Origin: Candidatus Margulisiibacteriota bacterium
GTDB taxonomy: Bacteria; Margulisbacteria; Termititenacia; Termititenacales; Termititenacaceae
Length of the DNA: 6,278 bases
NCBI GenBank assembly: GCA_031279305.1
Contig: JAITIS010000134.1
Coordinates: forward strand, 1 to 6,278
Direction of reading: 5' to 3'
Below, piece after piece: positions 1 through 5,996 of the stretch (within the stretch, counting starts at the first letter, position 1; each line of letters starts with the position of its first letter). Position numbers and translations under genes: made by a program. The notes beneath the pieces were generated by a model, which was not told the origin of the DNA, ran no database searches, and worked only from the letters and a program-made list of their open reading frames with translations.

Positions 1-102
1 CTTGCACACGCCGCATTGGGGAAAATGCTTGGCCAGCGCCGCGGTTGCCACTGTTTTGCCGACCCCAGTGTCTGTGCCGGCAATAAAATAACGTTTGCTC
101 AT
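1..102 (-). CDS. bioD: Dethiobiotin synthetase, N-terminal fragment (cut by left window edge)
   Basis: BioD closes the ureido ring of biotin. It carboxylates 7,8-diaminopelargonate with ATP and CO2 to give dethiobiotin in the cytoplasm. Only the first 34 codons are in the window. They begin MSKRYFIAGTDTGVGKT, which is the BioD-type P-loop (GTDTGVGKT, residues 9-17) and is very close to the E. coli BioD start. The last visible residue, Lys34 in GVCK, lines up with the start of the family's K-P-V motif, which carries a catalytic lysine. The ATG overlaps the bioA stop codon as ATGA (a 4-nt overlap), which points to translational coupling. No strong Shine-Dalgarno precedes it, only a weak GAGA-like stretch. 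The family is normally about 220-240 residues, so most of the gene lies outside the window. The identification is firm because of the motif and because it directly follows bioA. Confidence 0.93.
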   Translation of the reverse strand, partial: MSKRYFIAGTDTGVGKTVATAALAKHFPQCGVCK

Positions 103-1406
103 ACTGTCTCTTGAATGCACTTGTACATAATCGACAGCATATATTTCAGCTCCTTGGGTTTTATCGCAAGCGGCGGCATTATGACTAGGTTGCTGCCCAG
201 AGGCCGGATCAGCAGCCCGTATTTTCTGGCGGCGGCGCAGATTTTGTGGCCTATTTTGTCTTTGTATTCGTAGTCCGGCAGTTCCAGCGCGGCGATCATT
301 CCGCGCTGGCGTATGTGCTTGACCTGCGGAATTTTGCGGAATTTTGACAATTCCTCTTTCAGCAGGGAAATGTTTTTGTTTACTTTTTCTAAAGTTCTCT
401 CTTTTTTAAATAGTTCCAGCGAGGCCAGCGCGGCGGCGCAGGCCAGCGGATTGCCGGTGTAAGTATGGCCGTGGTAAAAAGTCCGCAAGCTTTCAAATTT
501 GCCTTTGAAATTATTGTAGATTTTTTCGGCGGTCAATGTCGCGGCTAGAGGCAGATAACCGCCGCTCAAACCTTTGGCGACAGCCATAATATCCGGCGCG
601 ACTTTTTCCTGCTCGCAGGCGAACATTGTGCCGGTGCGGCCAAAACCCACGGCCACCTCGTCGCAGATCAGAAGCACATTGTATTTGGTGCAGAGTCGGC
701 GCGCGGCGGACAGATAACCTCTGGGCGCGGTGTATATGCCGGCGGCGCCCTGCACCAGCGGCTCCAGCACTAGCGCGGCCAGCTCCTGTTGATGTTTTTG
801 CAGGGTTTTTTCTAAAACAGCCGCCGCTTCCTCAAGGCTCGGCTCATTGCCGTAGCGATGATATGGCGTGGGCAGCTGCACCGTTTTGAAAAGCAATGGC
901 TGGTAAATGGCGTGGTACATATCCACTCCGCCCAAAGACACGCTGCCGATAGTGTCGCCGTGATAAGACTCTTTGAGCGTCAGAAATTTCCGCTTGGCTT
1001 GGTGCTTTTTATTTTTGTCCTGCTGCCAGTATTGATAGGCGATCTTTAAGGCGATTTCCATTGCAGTCGAGCCGGCATCGCTGTAAAAAACTCTGCTTAG
1101 GCCCCGCGGCGTTAGCTCAACTAATTTTTCAGCGAGTTCTATGGCCGGCGTGTTGCTGAGTCCGAGCAGGGTAGAATGATCCAGTTTTCTTAACTGCTTT
1201 TTGATCGCGCGGTTGATATGCGGATGGCAATGGCCGTGCATTGTCACCCAGAGCGAGGAGACGCCGTCCAGATATTTTTTGCCGTTCAAGTCGTAAAGAT
1301 AATTTCCTCTGGCGCGGTCGATGATTATGATGTCGTCGTTTTCCCAGTCCTGCATTTGCGTGAAAGGATGCCAAATATATTTTTTATCTTTTTCAGAATA
1401 ATTCAT
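99..1406 (-). CDS. bioA: 7,8-diaminopelargonate synthase (KAPA aminotransferase), probably the lysine-using type
   Basis: This is a PLP-dependent class III aminotransferase of 435 residues, a normal length. It converts 7-keto-8-aminopelargonate (KAPA) to 7,8-diaminopelargonate in biotin synthesis. Visible motifs are IWHPFTQM (11-18), SYHGDT (147-152; Tyr148 stacks on PLP in the family), CDEVAVGFGRTG (248-259; Asp249 contacts the PLP nitrogen, Arg257), AKG with the PLP lysine Lys278, HGHTYTGNP (312-320), and RPLG with Arg401, equivalent to E. coli Arg391. Two donor-site positions differ from E. coli: Tyr17 is Phe15 and Trp52 is Leu52. The Bacillus subtilis lysine-dependent enzyme, as I recall it, has Phe and Val there, and long stretches such as HSTLLG and RVFYSDAG are Bacillus-like. 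Lysine rather than S-adenosylmethionine is therefore the likely amino donor (inference). The ATG at 1406 lies 14 nt inside the end of the upstream SPL-like gene. An AGGTG at 1417-1421 sits 10 nt upstream of the start. BioD follows with an ATGA overlap. Confidence 0.95.
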   Translation of the reverse strand: MNYSEKDKKYIWHPFTQMQDWENDDIIIIDRARGNYLYDLNGKKYLDGVSSLWVTMHGHCHPHINRAIKKQLRKLDHSTLLGLSNTPAIELAEKLVELTPRGLSRVFYSDAGSTAMEIALKIAYQYWQQDKNKKHQAKRKFLTLKESYHGDTIGSVSLGGVDMYHAIYQPLLFKTVQLPTPYHRYGNEPSLEEAAAVLEKTLQKHQQELAALVLEPLVQGAAGIYTAPRGYLSAARRLCTKYNVLLICDEVAVGFGRTGTMFACEQEKVAPDIMAVAKGLSGGYLPLAATLTAEKIYNNFKGKFESLRTFYHGHTYTGNPLACAAALASLELFKKERTLEKVNKNISLLKEELSKFRKIPQVKHIRQRGMIAALELPDYEYKDKIGHKICAAARKYGLLIRPLGSNLVIMPPLAIKPKELKYMLSIMYKCIQETV

Positions 1407-2460
1407 TTAACTGCTTCACCTGCGCCGGGTGTTTATTATACACTTTTTGCCAGACTTCTGGAGACTCCATACAGAGATAGACTGGAAGTGCCGGCGAAAT
1501 GGCCGCTAATTGTTTTAACATATACTGATAAACTTTTATGCGGATGGGCTCCGGATAGCGCATTTTTCTGTCCCGTCCGGGGAATAATTCCCCGTACACG
1601 ATAGTCGAATCCGGAAATCTGCGCTCAATAATTGGTTTTAAGGACGGCGTGAAACGAAAGGCGCCCAGCGAAACCCAGGCGATTTTTTCCGGCGGAATGT
1701 TTAGCAGGGCGAACACAGCCTGATATTGTTCCTGCCAGCCGGGGCTGTAGATGATTGGGTCAAAATGCAGGGCAACACGGCAGCCAGCGGCGGCGGCGCT
1801 CCGGGCGGCCTGTATCCTATCCGCTAATGACGCGGTGTAATGCTCCTCGCTGTCAATTATCATTTGCGGATTGAGCGACCAGGCCAGAACAATTTGCCGG
1901 CGGAACCGTGTTAGCCCTGCTGTCCAGATTTTGTCCGGCGTAAAACTAGATTTGGTTTTTAGCTCCAAGGTGATGTCCGGAGAGACGGCGCAGATGCGCG
2001 GCGCGTATTCAGCCGCGAACCCGGTGTATTGTTCCAGCGCCAGACTGTCTGTGAACTCGCCGGTGCCCAAGCGAATCCTGCCGCGGCTGGCGCGCAATTC
2101 TGCCAGCATATCGTCCAGATTGACATAGATAATATAATATGGATTGTTGGTGTAACTCTGTAAAAAACAATAAGTGCAATCATAAGGACAGCCGGCGGCA
2201 ATGTTGAGTGTGTAATAATTACAGCAGATATGCTCTTTGGTGCCGGGACATTTTCTTAAGAAACGTCCGCGCTGTTTGGCCAAAACCAACGGTTGGCCGG
2301 TTTTAGTAAAAAAAGGTTTTTTATTTTTCTGGATCAGCGCGCGGAGGTCGCCGATGATCTGCGCCGGGATGCCTGAGAATTTTTGTAAAATCACCCGAGT
2401 GTAGGGCAGTTCGGCAATTTCTTTTTCGATGTATATTATCTCTGGTCGTATAATCGCCAC
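1393..2460 (-). CDS. Spore photoproduct lyase-like (SPL family) radical SAM protein
   Basis: This is a 355-residue radical SAM protein. The signature is GCPYDCTYCFLQ: Cys91, Cys95 and Cys98 in CxxxCxxC spacing, which binds a [4Fe-4S] cluster and S-adenosylmethionine. The N terminus (IYIEKEIAELPYTRVILQKF), the block around 126-140 (GRIRLGTGEFTDSL) and the C-terminal ELFPGRDRKMRY and CMESPEVW blocks (290-302, 330-337) match SPL-like proteins of non-sporulating bacteria, often labelled 'spore photoproduct lyase' or 'DNA photolyase'. In genuine SplB, which repairs the thymine dimer of spore DNA, a conserved cysteine in a CTSD-like motif donates a hydrogen atom. The matching place here reads EFTDS, apparently Phe136, so true spore photoproduct repair is doubtful. 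The start is GTG at 2460 with AAGGA six nt upstream, and the N terminus has no nearby Met. The gene overlaps the upstream 86-residue gene by 25 nt and bioA by 14 nt. The family assignment is solid; the substrate is unknown. Confidence 0.87.
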   Translation of the reverse strand: MAIIRPEIIYIEKEIAELPYTRVILQKFSGIPAQIIGDLRALIQKNKKPFFTKTGQPLVLAKQRGRFLRKCPGTKEHICCNYYTLNIAAGCPYDCTYCFLQSYTNNPYYIIYVNLDDMLAELRASRGRIRLGTGEFTDSLALEQYTGFAAEYAPRICAVSPDITLELKTKSSFTPDKIWTAGLTRFRRQIVLAWSLNPQMIIDSEEHYTASLADRIQAARSAAAAGCRVALHFDPIIYSPGWQEQYQAVFALLNIPPEKIAWVSLGAFRFTPSLKPIIERRFPDSTIVYGELFPGRDRKMRYPEPIRIKVYQYMLKQLAAISPALPVYLCMESPEVWQKVYNKHPAQVKQLNELF

Positions 2461-2696
2461 TGCCCGTCCTTAATTAGCCGGCTGGTTTCTGGAAAGCGCT
2501 GGCTAAATAAACTCCGCATAAAAGCCTGGCGGCTGGTTTGGTCTGTTCCGGCCAAAATATGCTCCGCGCTGAGGTTTTCCCGGCGGCCTATTTCGTAAAT
2601 GTATGTCCGGCTGATCCGGCGCTGGGAATAAGTCAGGCGCAGTTTTTGGCAAATATTCGCAAAAGAGGGGATTGCTTGGTCTGGATTGTTACACAT
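2436..2696 (-). CDS. Conserved-looking hypothetical protein, 86 aa, basic, between metX and the SPL-like gene
   Basis: I do not recognise this protein. It is soluble, arginine-rich and mostly helical in appearance, with no signal peptide, membrane segment or metal-binding cluster (only Cys2 and Cys16). The middle, SQRRISRTYIYEIGRRENLS (about 24-43), is strongly basic, and the C terminus ends in RLYDQR. It is taken as a real gene because it exactly fills the space between two clear genes. Its ATG (2696) lies in the last codons of metX as gATGTGTAA (an 8-nt overlap), and its 3' end overlaps the SPL-like gene by 25 nt and supplies that gene's Shine-Dalgarno. No convincing ribosome-binding site precedes its own ATG, so reinitiation after metX is likely. 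B. subtilis splB also has a small gene upstream (splA, a regulator), but I see no resemblance beyond size and position. A spurious reading frame cannot be excluded. Confidence 0.6.
   Translation of the reverse strand: MCNNPDQAIPSFANICQKLRLTYSQRRISRTYIYEIGRRENLSAEHILAGTDQTSRQAFMRSLFSQRFPETSRLIKDGQWRLYDQR
2467..2471 (-). promoter_or_regulatory. Shine-Dalgarno supporting the GTG start of the SPL-like gene
   Basis: On the minus strand AAGGA lies six nt before the GTG at 2460, inside the 3' end of the upstream 86-residue gene. It decides the unusual GTG start, since no ATG or TTG gives a full family N terminus. It also shows that this organism uses normal Shine-Dalgarno initiation at least inside operons. 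Confidence 0.65.
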
Positions 2697-3807
2697 CTAT
2701 AAAATTCTGCATTATGGGATTGAGTTTCTCGTGCTCGATGAGAAAAGCGTCGTGTCCGGCTTTGGATTCTATTTTATAGGAGAGTATGTATTTTTTATTT
2801 TTTTGAAAAGACTCGATCAAATCCGCCGATTGATATTCCGGAAACAGCCAGTCCGAGGAGAAATAAATAAAAAGCGTTTTGGCCTGAATGCGCTTAACCG
2901 CCGCATCGAGATTGCGGAAGCCTCTGGTCAGATCAAAAAGATCCATCGCTTTGCTCAAATAAATATAAGAATTAGCGTCAAATCTCTGCATAAATTTTTC
3001 ACCCTGATGATCGAGATAATTCTCGACTTGAAATTTTTCCTGAAAACTAAACATACTTTTGCGGCTGACGCGCTCGCGGCCAAATTTGTTTTGCATTCCT
3101 TCCTCGGACAGATAGGTGATATGCGCGACCATACGGGCCAGCCCCAATCCTTTGATCTGGCCGGAAGTGCCGTAATAGCTGCCGCCTTTCCAGCTGGGAT
3201 CTATAGTGATGGCGTGGCGGCCGATTTTGTTGAAAGCGATGGCCTGCGAGGACAGCTTATGCGTGGTGGAGATGACGATCAAATGCTCCATCAGCCGGGG
3301 ATAACGCACGCCCCATTCCAGAGTCTGCATACCGCCGATTGAGCCGCCGACTACGGCCTTGAGTTTGGGCAGGCCGAAATGTCCGATGATGAGCCGGTGC
3401 TGGGCATTCACCATATCCCGGATGGTGATAATCGGAAAATTCATAGCATAAGGCGTTCCAGTGCGGGGATCGATAGATCCCGGCCCTGTCGAGCCGGAGC
3501 AGCCGCCAAGTATGTTGGAACAGATAATAAAATATTTGTTAGTGTCAAAAGGTTTGCCCGGCCCAATAACCGGCTCCCACCAGCCGGTGGATGCTTTTTC
3601 ACCGGATAGACGTCCGGCCACGTGGGCATTGCCGGTCAAGGCGTGGCAGACCAAAATAGCGTTGGTTTTTTCCGCATTTAGACGTCCGTAGGTTTCATAG
3701 ACCAGCGTAATCGGCCCCAGTTTTTTGCCGCTTTCCAGCCTGAAATCTTTTTTTTCAGCGAAAGTATAACTGCCCTGCCGGATATTTAAGCGTTTGACGT
3801 CGTCCAT
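2689..3807 (-). CDS. metX: Homoserine O-acyltransferase (MetX family, probably acetyl)
   Basis: This is an alpha/beta-hydrolase-fold enzyme that acylates the homoserine hydroxyl, normally from acetyl-CoA, as the first committed step of methionine synthesis by the direct-sulfhydrylation or cystathionine routes. With the ATG at 3807 it is 372 residues, a typical length. Visible motifs are LVCHALTGNAHVAG (52-65), WWEPVIGPGKPFDT (76-89), SNILGGCSGSTGP (97-109), the nucleophile elbow GGSIGGMQ with Ser156, SSDWLFP with Asp319, and AGHDAFL with His352, which complete the catalytic triad. Some MetX proteins use succinyl-CoA, so the acyl donor is not settled here. An in-frame TTG at 3834 would add nine residues but overlap the upstream gene. 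The ATG, 4 nt after that gene's stop, is preferred, although neither start has a clear Shine-Dalgarno. The 3' end overlaps the 86-residue gene by 8 nt. No SAM riboswitch or S-box fits in the 4-nt gap. Confidence 0.94.
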   Translation of the reverse strand: MDDVKRLNIRQGSYTFAEKKDFRLESGKKLGPITLVYETYGRLNAEKTNAILVCHALTGNAHVAGRLSGEKASTGWWEPVIGPGKPFDTNKYFIICSNILGGCSGSTGPGSIDPRTGTPYAMNFPIITIRDMVNAQHRLIIGHFGLPKLKAVVGGSIGGMQTLEWGVRYPRLMEHLIVISTTHKLSSQAIAFNKIGRHAITIDPSWKGGSYYGTSGQIKGLGLARMVAHITYLSEEGMQNKFGRERVSRKSMFSFQEKFQVENYLDHQGEKFMQRFDANSYIYLSKAMDLFDLTRGFRNLDAAVKRIQAKTLFIYFSSDWLFPEYQSADLIESFQKNKKYILSYKIESKAGHDAFLIEHEKLNPIMQNFIDV

Positions 3808-3811
3808 AAAA

Positions 3812-4039
3812 TTATTTTTGCAGAGATTTTGCAAGCAGCATATTGGCCGCGGCCAGGCATTTTTGGGTCTCGCCGCTGCCCAGAAAACAGGCGCCTTGCT
3901 TGTAGGTGCCCAGTTCTTTGCAGGTGTTGACGCAGGGACAGTTATCCGCCGCCGGCATACTGCCCAGCGTGCTCAAACTCTGCTGGACTTTGGTCAGGCC
4001 TTTTTTGGGCGGTATAGGCGCGGACTTGGTGATTTCCAT
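3812..4039 (-). CDS. Small cysteine-rich hypothetical protein, 75 aa, first gene of the metX operon
   Basis: I do not recognise this protein. The first 30 residues are polar and rich in Lys and Pro (KSAPIPPKKG). Then comes a cysteine cluster, CPCVNTC (Cys34, Cys36, Cys40), followed by Cys51 and Cys61, and a short C-terminal helix (KCLAAANMLLAKSL). There is no signal peptide or membrane segment. Five cysteines in 28 residues suggest metal, iron-sulfur or redox chemistry, but that is inference. It is probably real: its ATG (4039) lies seven nt after a perfect TATAAT, it is the first frame of the operon, and its TAA is four nt before the metX ATG. It lacks a Shine-Dalgarno, in keeping with a leaderless start. 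A shorter version from Met28 (ATG at 3958) would keep all five cysteines and cannot be ruled out. A role tied to methionine or sulfur metabolism is possible from position only. Confidence 0.62.
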   Translation of the reverse strand: MEITKSAPIPPKKGLTKVQQSLSTLGSMPAADNCPCVNTCKELGTYKQGACFLGSGETQKCLAAANMLLAKSLQK

Positions 4040-4046
4040 ATCTTTG

Positions 4047-4075
4047 ATTATACAATATTTTGGCGATAGTCTATA
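4047..4075 (-). promoter_or_regulatory. Candidate promoter for the orf75-metX-bioAD operon, leaderless
   Basis: On the minus strand a perfect TATAAT occupies 4052-4047, ending seven nt before the ATG at 4039. A -35 at the 17-nt spacing would be TATAGA (4075-4070), only a 3-of-6 match to TTGACA, so the -10 carries most of the signal. The predicted transcript start falls at or next to the ATG, giving a leader of about 0-2 nt. The -35 overlaps the -10 of the opposite promoter. Confidence 0.5.
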
Positions 4076-4077
4076 AT
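4049..4077 (+). promoter_or_regulatory. Candidate promoter for the UDP-xylose synthase gene, nearly leaderless
   Basis: On the plus strand TATACA (4049-4054, 4 of 6 to TTGACA) is followed after 17 nt by a perfect TATAAT (4072-4077). Ten nt later comes the ATG at 4088, so the transcript would start about four nt before the gene. The stretch between, taaattatct, has no Shine-Dalgarno. Both elements overlap those of the divergent promoter on the other strand. Confidence 0.52.
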
Positions 4078-4087
4078 TAAATTATCT

Positions 4088-5041
4088 ATGACTGGGCAGA
4101 AATATTCGCTAAACACACGCGTGTTGGTTACCGGCGGAGCAGGGTTTTTAGGCAGTCATCTTTGCGATAAATTGATCAAAGAAAAATATGAGGTGATCTG
4201 CCTGGATAATTTTTTTACCGGACAGAAACACAATATCGAACATTTGACGGGCAGTCCTTATTTTGAACTGGTGCGTCACGATGTTACTTTTCCCTATTAT
4301 GTGGAAGTGGACGAGATATACAATCTAGCTTGTCCGGCCAGTCCAGTGCATTATCAGCACGACCCAGTGCAGACTGCCAAAACCAGCGTGCACGGAGCGA
4401 TCAATATGCTGGGTTTGGCCAAGCGGGTGAAAGCCCGTATTTTGCAAGCCTCAACCAGTGAAGTATATGGCGATCCTTCCGTGCATCCACAGACAGAACA
4501 TTACTGGGGCAATGTTAATCCTATTGGGCTTCGCTCCTGTTATGATGAAGGGAAACGCTGTGCGGAAACCTTATTTTTTGATTATTATAGACAGCATAAA
4601 TTAGAAATAAAAATTGTGCGGATTTTTAATACTTATGGACCGCGTATGCACCCCAATGACGGCAGGGTGGTCAGCAATTTTATTATACAGGCTCTGCGTG
4701 GCGAAGATATTACGATTTACGGCGACGGCGCTCAGAGTCGTTCATTCTGTTATGTGGATGACCTGATTGACGCTTTGTTTTTAATGATGCGGACAGCCGG
4801 GGATTTTACCGGACCGGTAAACGTGGGCAATCCTAGTGAGTTTACTATACTGGAGCTGGCGGAAAAAATTTTATCTCTGACCAAAAGCAGATCAAAAATA
4901 ATTTTTCAACCGCTGCCGCAGGATGATCCCAGACAGCGCCAGCCGGACATTGTTTTGGCAGAACAAAAACTGGGCTGGCAGCCCAGAGTGTCTTTAGAGG
5001 ATGGTTTGAAAGAGACCATCAATTACTTCAGAAAATGCTAA
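4088..5041 (+). CDS. uxs: UDP-glucuronate decarboxylase (UDP-xylose synthase)
   Basis: This is a 317-residue extended short-chain dehydrogenase/reductase. It oxidises UDP-glucuronate at C4 with NAD, decarboxylates it and reduces the product to UDP-xylose, a donor for cell-surface glycans. The Rossmann NAD site is TGGAGFLGSH (15-24). Further family hallmarks are NLACPASPVHYQ (79-90), STSEVYGDP (122-130, with Ser/Thr and the decarboxylase-type Glu125), WGNVNPIGLRSCYDEGKR (140-157, with the YxxxK pair Tyr152 and Lys156), RIFNTYGPRM (178-187) and QSRSFCYVDDL (216-226, with Arg218 matching the conserved catalytic-site arginine of UXS). Length and motifs separate it from UDP-glucose 4-epimerase and dTDP-glucose dehydratase. 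It is the only plus-strand gene here, diverging from the metX operon and converging on fcl. An in-frame TAG at 4067-4069 limits upstream extension, so the ATG at 4088 is firm despite the missing Shine-Dalgarno. Confidence 0.93.
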   Translation: MTGQKYSLNTRVLVTGGAGFLGSHLCDKLIKEKYEVICLDNFFTGQKHNIEHLTGSPYFELVRHDVTFPYYVEVDEIYNLACPASPVHYQHDPVQTAKTSVHGAINMLGLAKRVKARILQASTSEVYGDPSVHPQTEHYWGNVNPIGLRSCYDEGKRCAETLFFDYYRQHKLEIKIVRIFNTYGPRMHPNDGRVVSNFIIQALRGEDITIYGDGAQSRSFCYVDDLIDALFLMMRTAGDFTGPVNVGNPSEFTILELAEKILSLTKSRSKIIFQPLPQDDPRQRQPDIVLAEQKLGWQPRVSLEDGLKETINYFRKC

Positions 5042-5054
5042 ATCTTAAGAGTAT

Positions 5055-5996
5055 TTACTCGCGGATATTTTTATTGTCTAAAAAATCCTGATAGGTCTGC
5101 CGCAAGCCTGTTTCTAGGTCAATCTTATATGTCCAGCCCATGGCTGTTAATTTGCTGACATCCAGCAGTTTGCGCTGGGCGCCGTCCGGTCTGGCTGTGT
5201 CCCAGAGTATGCCGCCGGCATAACCAACGGTTTTGGCCACAATCCCCGCCAGTTCTTTGACGGTCAGATCAGCGCCGGAGCCGACATTGATCTGCTCCGC
5301 CCCGGAATAATTTTGCAGCAGATAATAGCAGGCGTCGGCCAGATCAGCCACGTGCAAAAACTCCCTCCGCGGGCTGCCGCTGCCCCAGCAGACTACTTCC
5401 GGCGCCTTATTGATTTTGGCCTCGTGAAAACGCCGTATCAGCCCGGGTATGACGTGCGAGTGTTCCGGGTGATAGTTGTCGTTCGGGCCGTAGAGATTGG
5501 TCGGCATTGCCGAAATAAAATCACAGCCGTGCTGCTTGCGGTACATCCGGCACAGCATAATCCCCGCGATTTTGGCCAGCGCGTAAGCCTCATTAGTTTT
5601 TTCCAGAGGTCCGGTCAAGAGATACTCTTCTTTAATGGGCTGGGGGCAATCGCGCGGATAGATGCAGGACGAGCCTAAAAATAGCAATTTTTTTACGCCG
5701 GATATATAGGCGCTGTGAATAATATTGTTCTGAATAGTCAGATTTTCGTATATGAAATCCGCGGACAGCTCGTCATTGGCCTTGATGCCGCCGACTTTGG
5801 CCGCCGCGTCCACCGCATATTCCGGTTTCTCCCTGCCCAGAAAATCCGCCACGACTTTCTGATCGAGTAAATCAAGCGCTTGGCGGTCAGCGGTGAGTAT
5901 GTTAGCGTGTCCGGCCTGACGCAGGCGGCGAACTAGGGCCGAGCCGACCATTCCCTTGTGGCCGGCGACGAATATTTTACTTGTTTTTTTGAGCAC
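5055..5996 (-). CDS. fcl: GDP-L-fucose synthase (GDP-4-keto-6-deoxymannose 3,5-epimerase/4-reductase)
   Basis: This 313-residue NADPH-dependent short-chain dehydrogenase epimerises GDP-4-keto-6-deoxy-mannose at C3 and C5 and reduces C4, giving GDP-L-fucose. Motifs are the cofactor loop AGHKGMVGSA (11-20), AAKVGGIKAN (65-74), GSSCIYPRDCPQP (108-120), YALAKIAG (138-145) and NLYGPNDNYHPEHSHVIP (167-184). The residues matching E. coli Ser107, Cys109, Tyr136, Lys140 and His179 are all present at a constant offset of two: Ser109, Cys111, Tyr138, Lys142 and His181. The length is normal. The start is GTG at 5996, chosen because the cofactor loop begins at residue 11 and no ATG lies near. It sits 20 nt inside the end of gmd, with GGAG some 13 nt upstream. 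Gmd supplies its substrate. The stop is 13 nt from the end of the convergent uxs gene. Confidence 0.95.
   Translation of the reverse strand: MLKKTSKIFVAGHKGMVGSALVRRLRQAGHANILTADRQALDLLDQKVVADFLGREKPEYAVDAAAKVGGIKANDELSADFIYENLTIQNNIIHSAYISGVKKLLFLGSSCIYPRDCPQPIKEEYLLTGPLEKTNEAYALAKIAGIMLCRMYRKQHGCDFISAMPTNLYGPNDNYHPEHSHVIPGLIRRFHEAKINKAPEVVCWGSGSPRREFLHVADLADACYYLLQNYSGAEQINVGSGADLTVKELAGIVAKTVGYAGGILWDTARPDGAQRKLLDVSKLTAMGWTYKIDLETGLRQTYQDFLDNKNIRE

Noticed and set aside
1218..1604. 128-codon plus-strand frame across the bioA/SPL junction
   Set aside because: It is antisense to two confident genes, and its sequence resembles no family and reads like a reverse translation of them.
2436..2471. 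Possible frameshift fusing the 86-residue protein to the SPL-like protein
   Set aside because: The SPL-like gene has its own AAGGA and GTG start and a complete family N terminus, so two separate genes fit better.
2686..3342. Long 218-codon open frame on the plus strand opposite metX
   Set aside because: It lies wholly antisense to a well-conserved metX, shows no recognisable motif and has the low-complexity look of a reverse-strand shadow frame.
3569..3588. Perfect 7-bp hairpin (ACCGGCT/AGCCGGT) followed by TTTTT on the plus strand, terminator-like
   Set aside because: It lies inside metX over the conserved GWWEPV codons, on the antisense strand, with the T run six nt beyond the stem and no plus-strand gene to terminate. 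Coding constraint explains it.
3844..3855. Perfect 12-bp palindrome TGGCCGCGGCCA
   Set aside because: It falls in alanine codons near the end of the small cysteine-rich gene, has no loop for a hairpin and no second copy that I saw. Chance in GC-rich coding sequence is likely.
3800..4087. SAM riboswitch, T-box or other RNA leader before metX
   Set aside because: The upstream non-coding space is only 48 nt at the operon start and 4 nt before metX, too short for any such leader.
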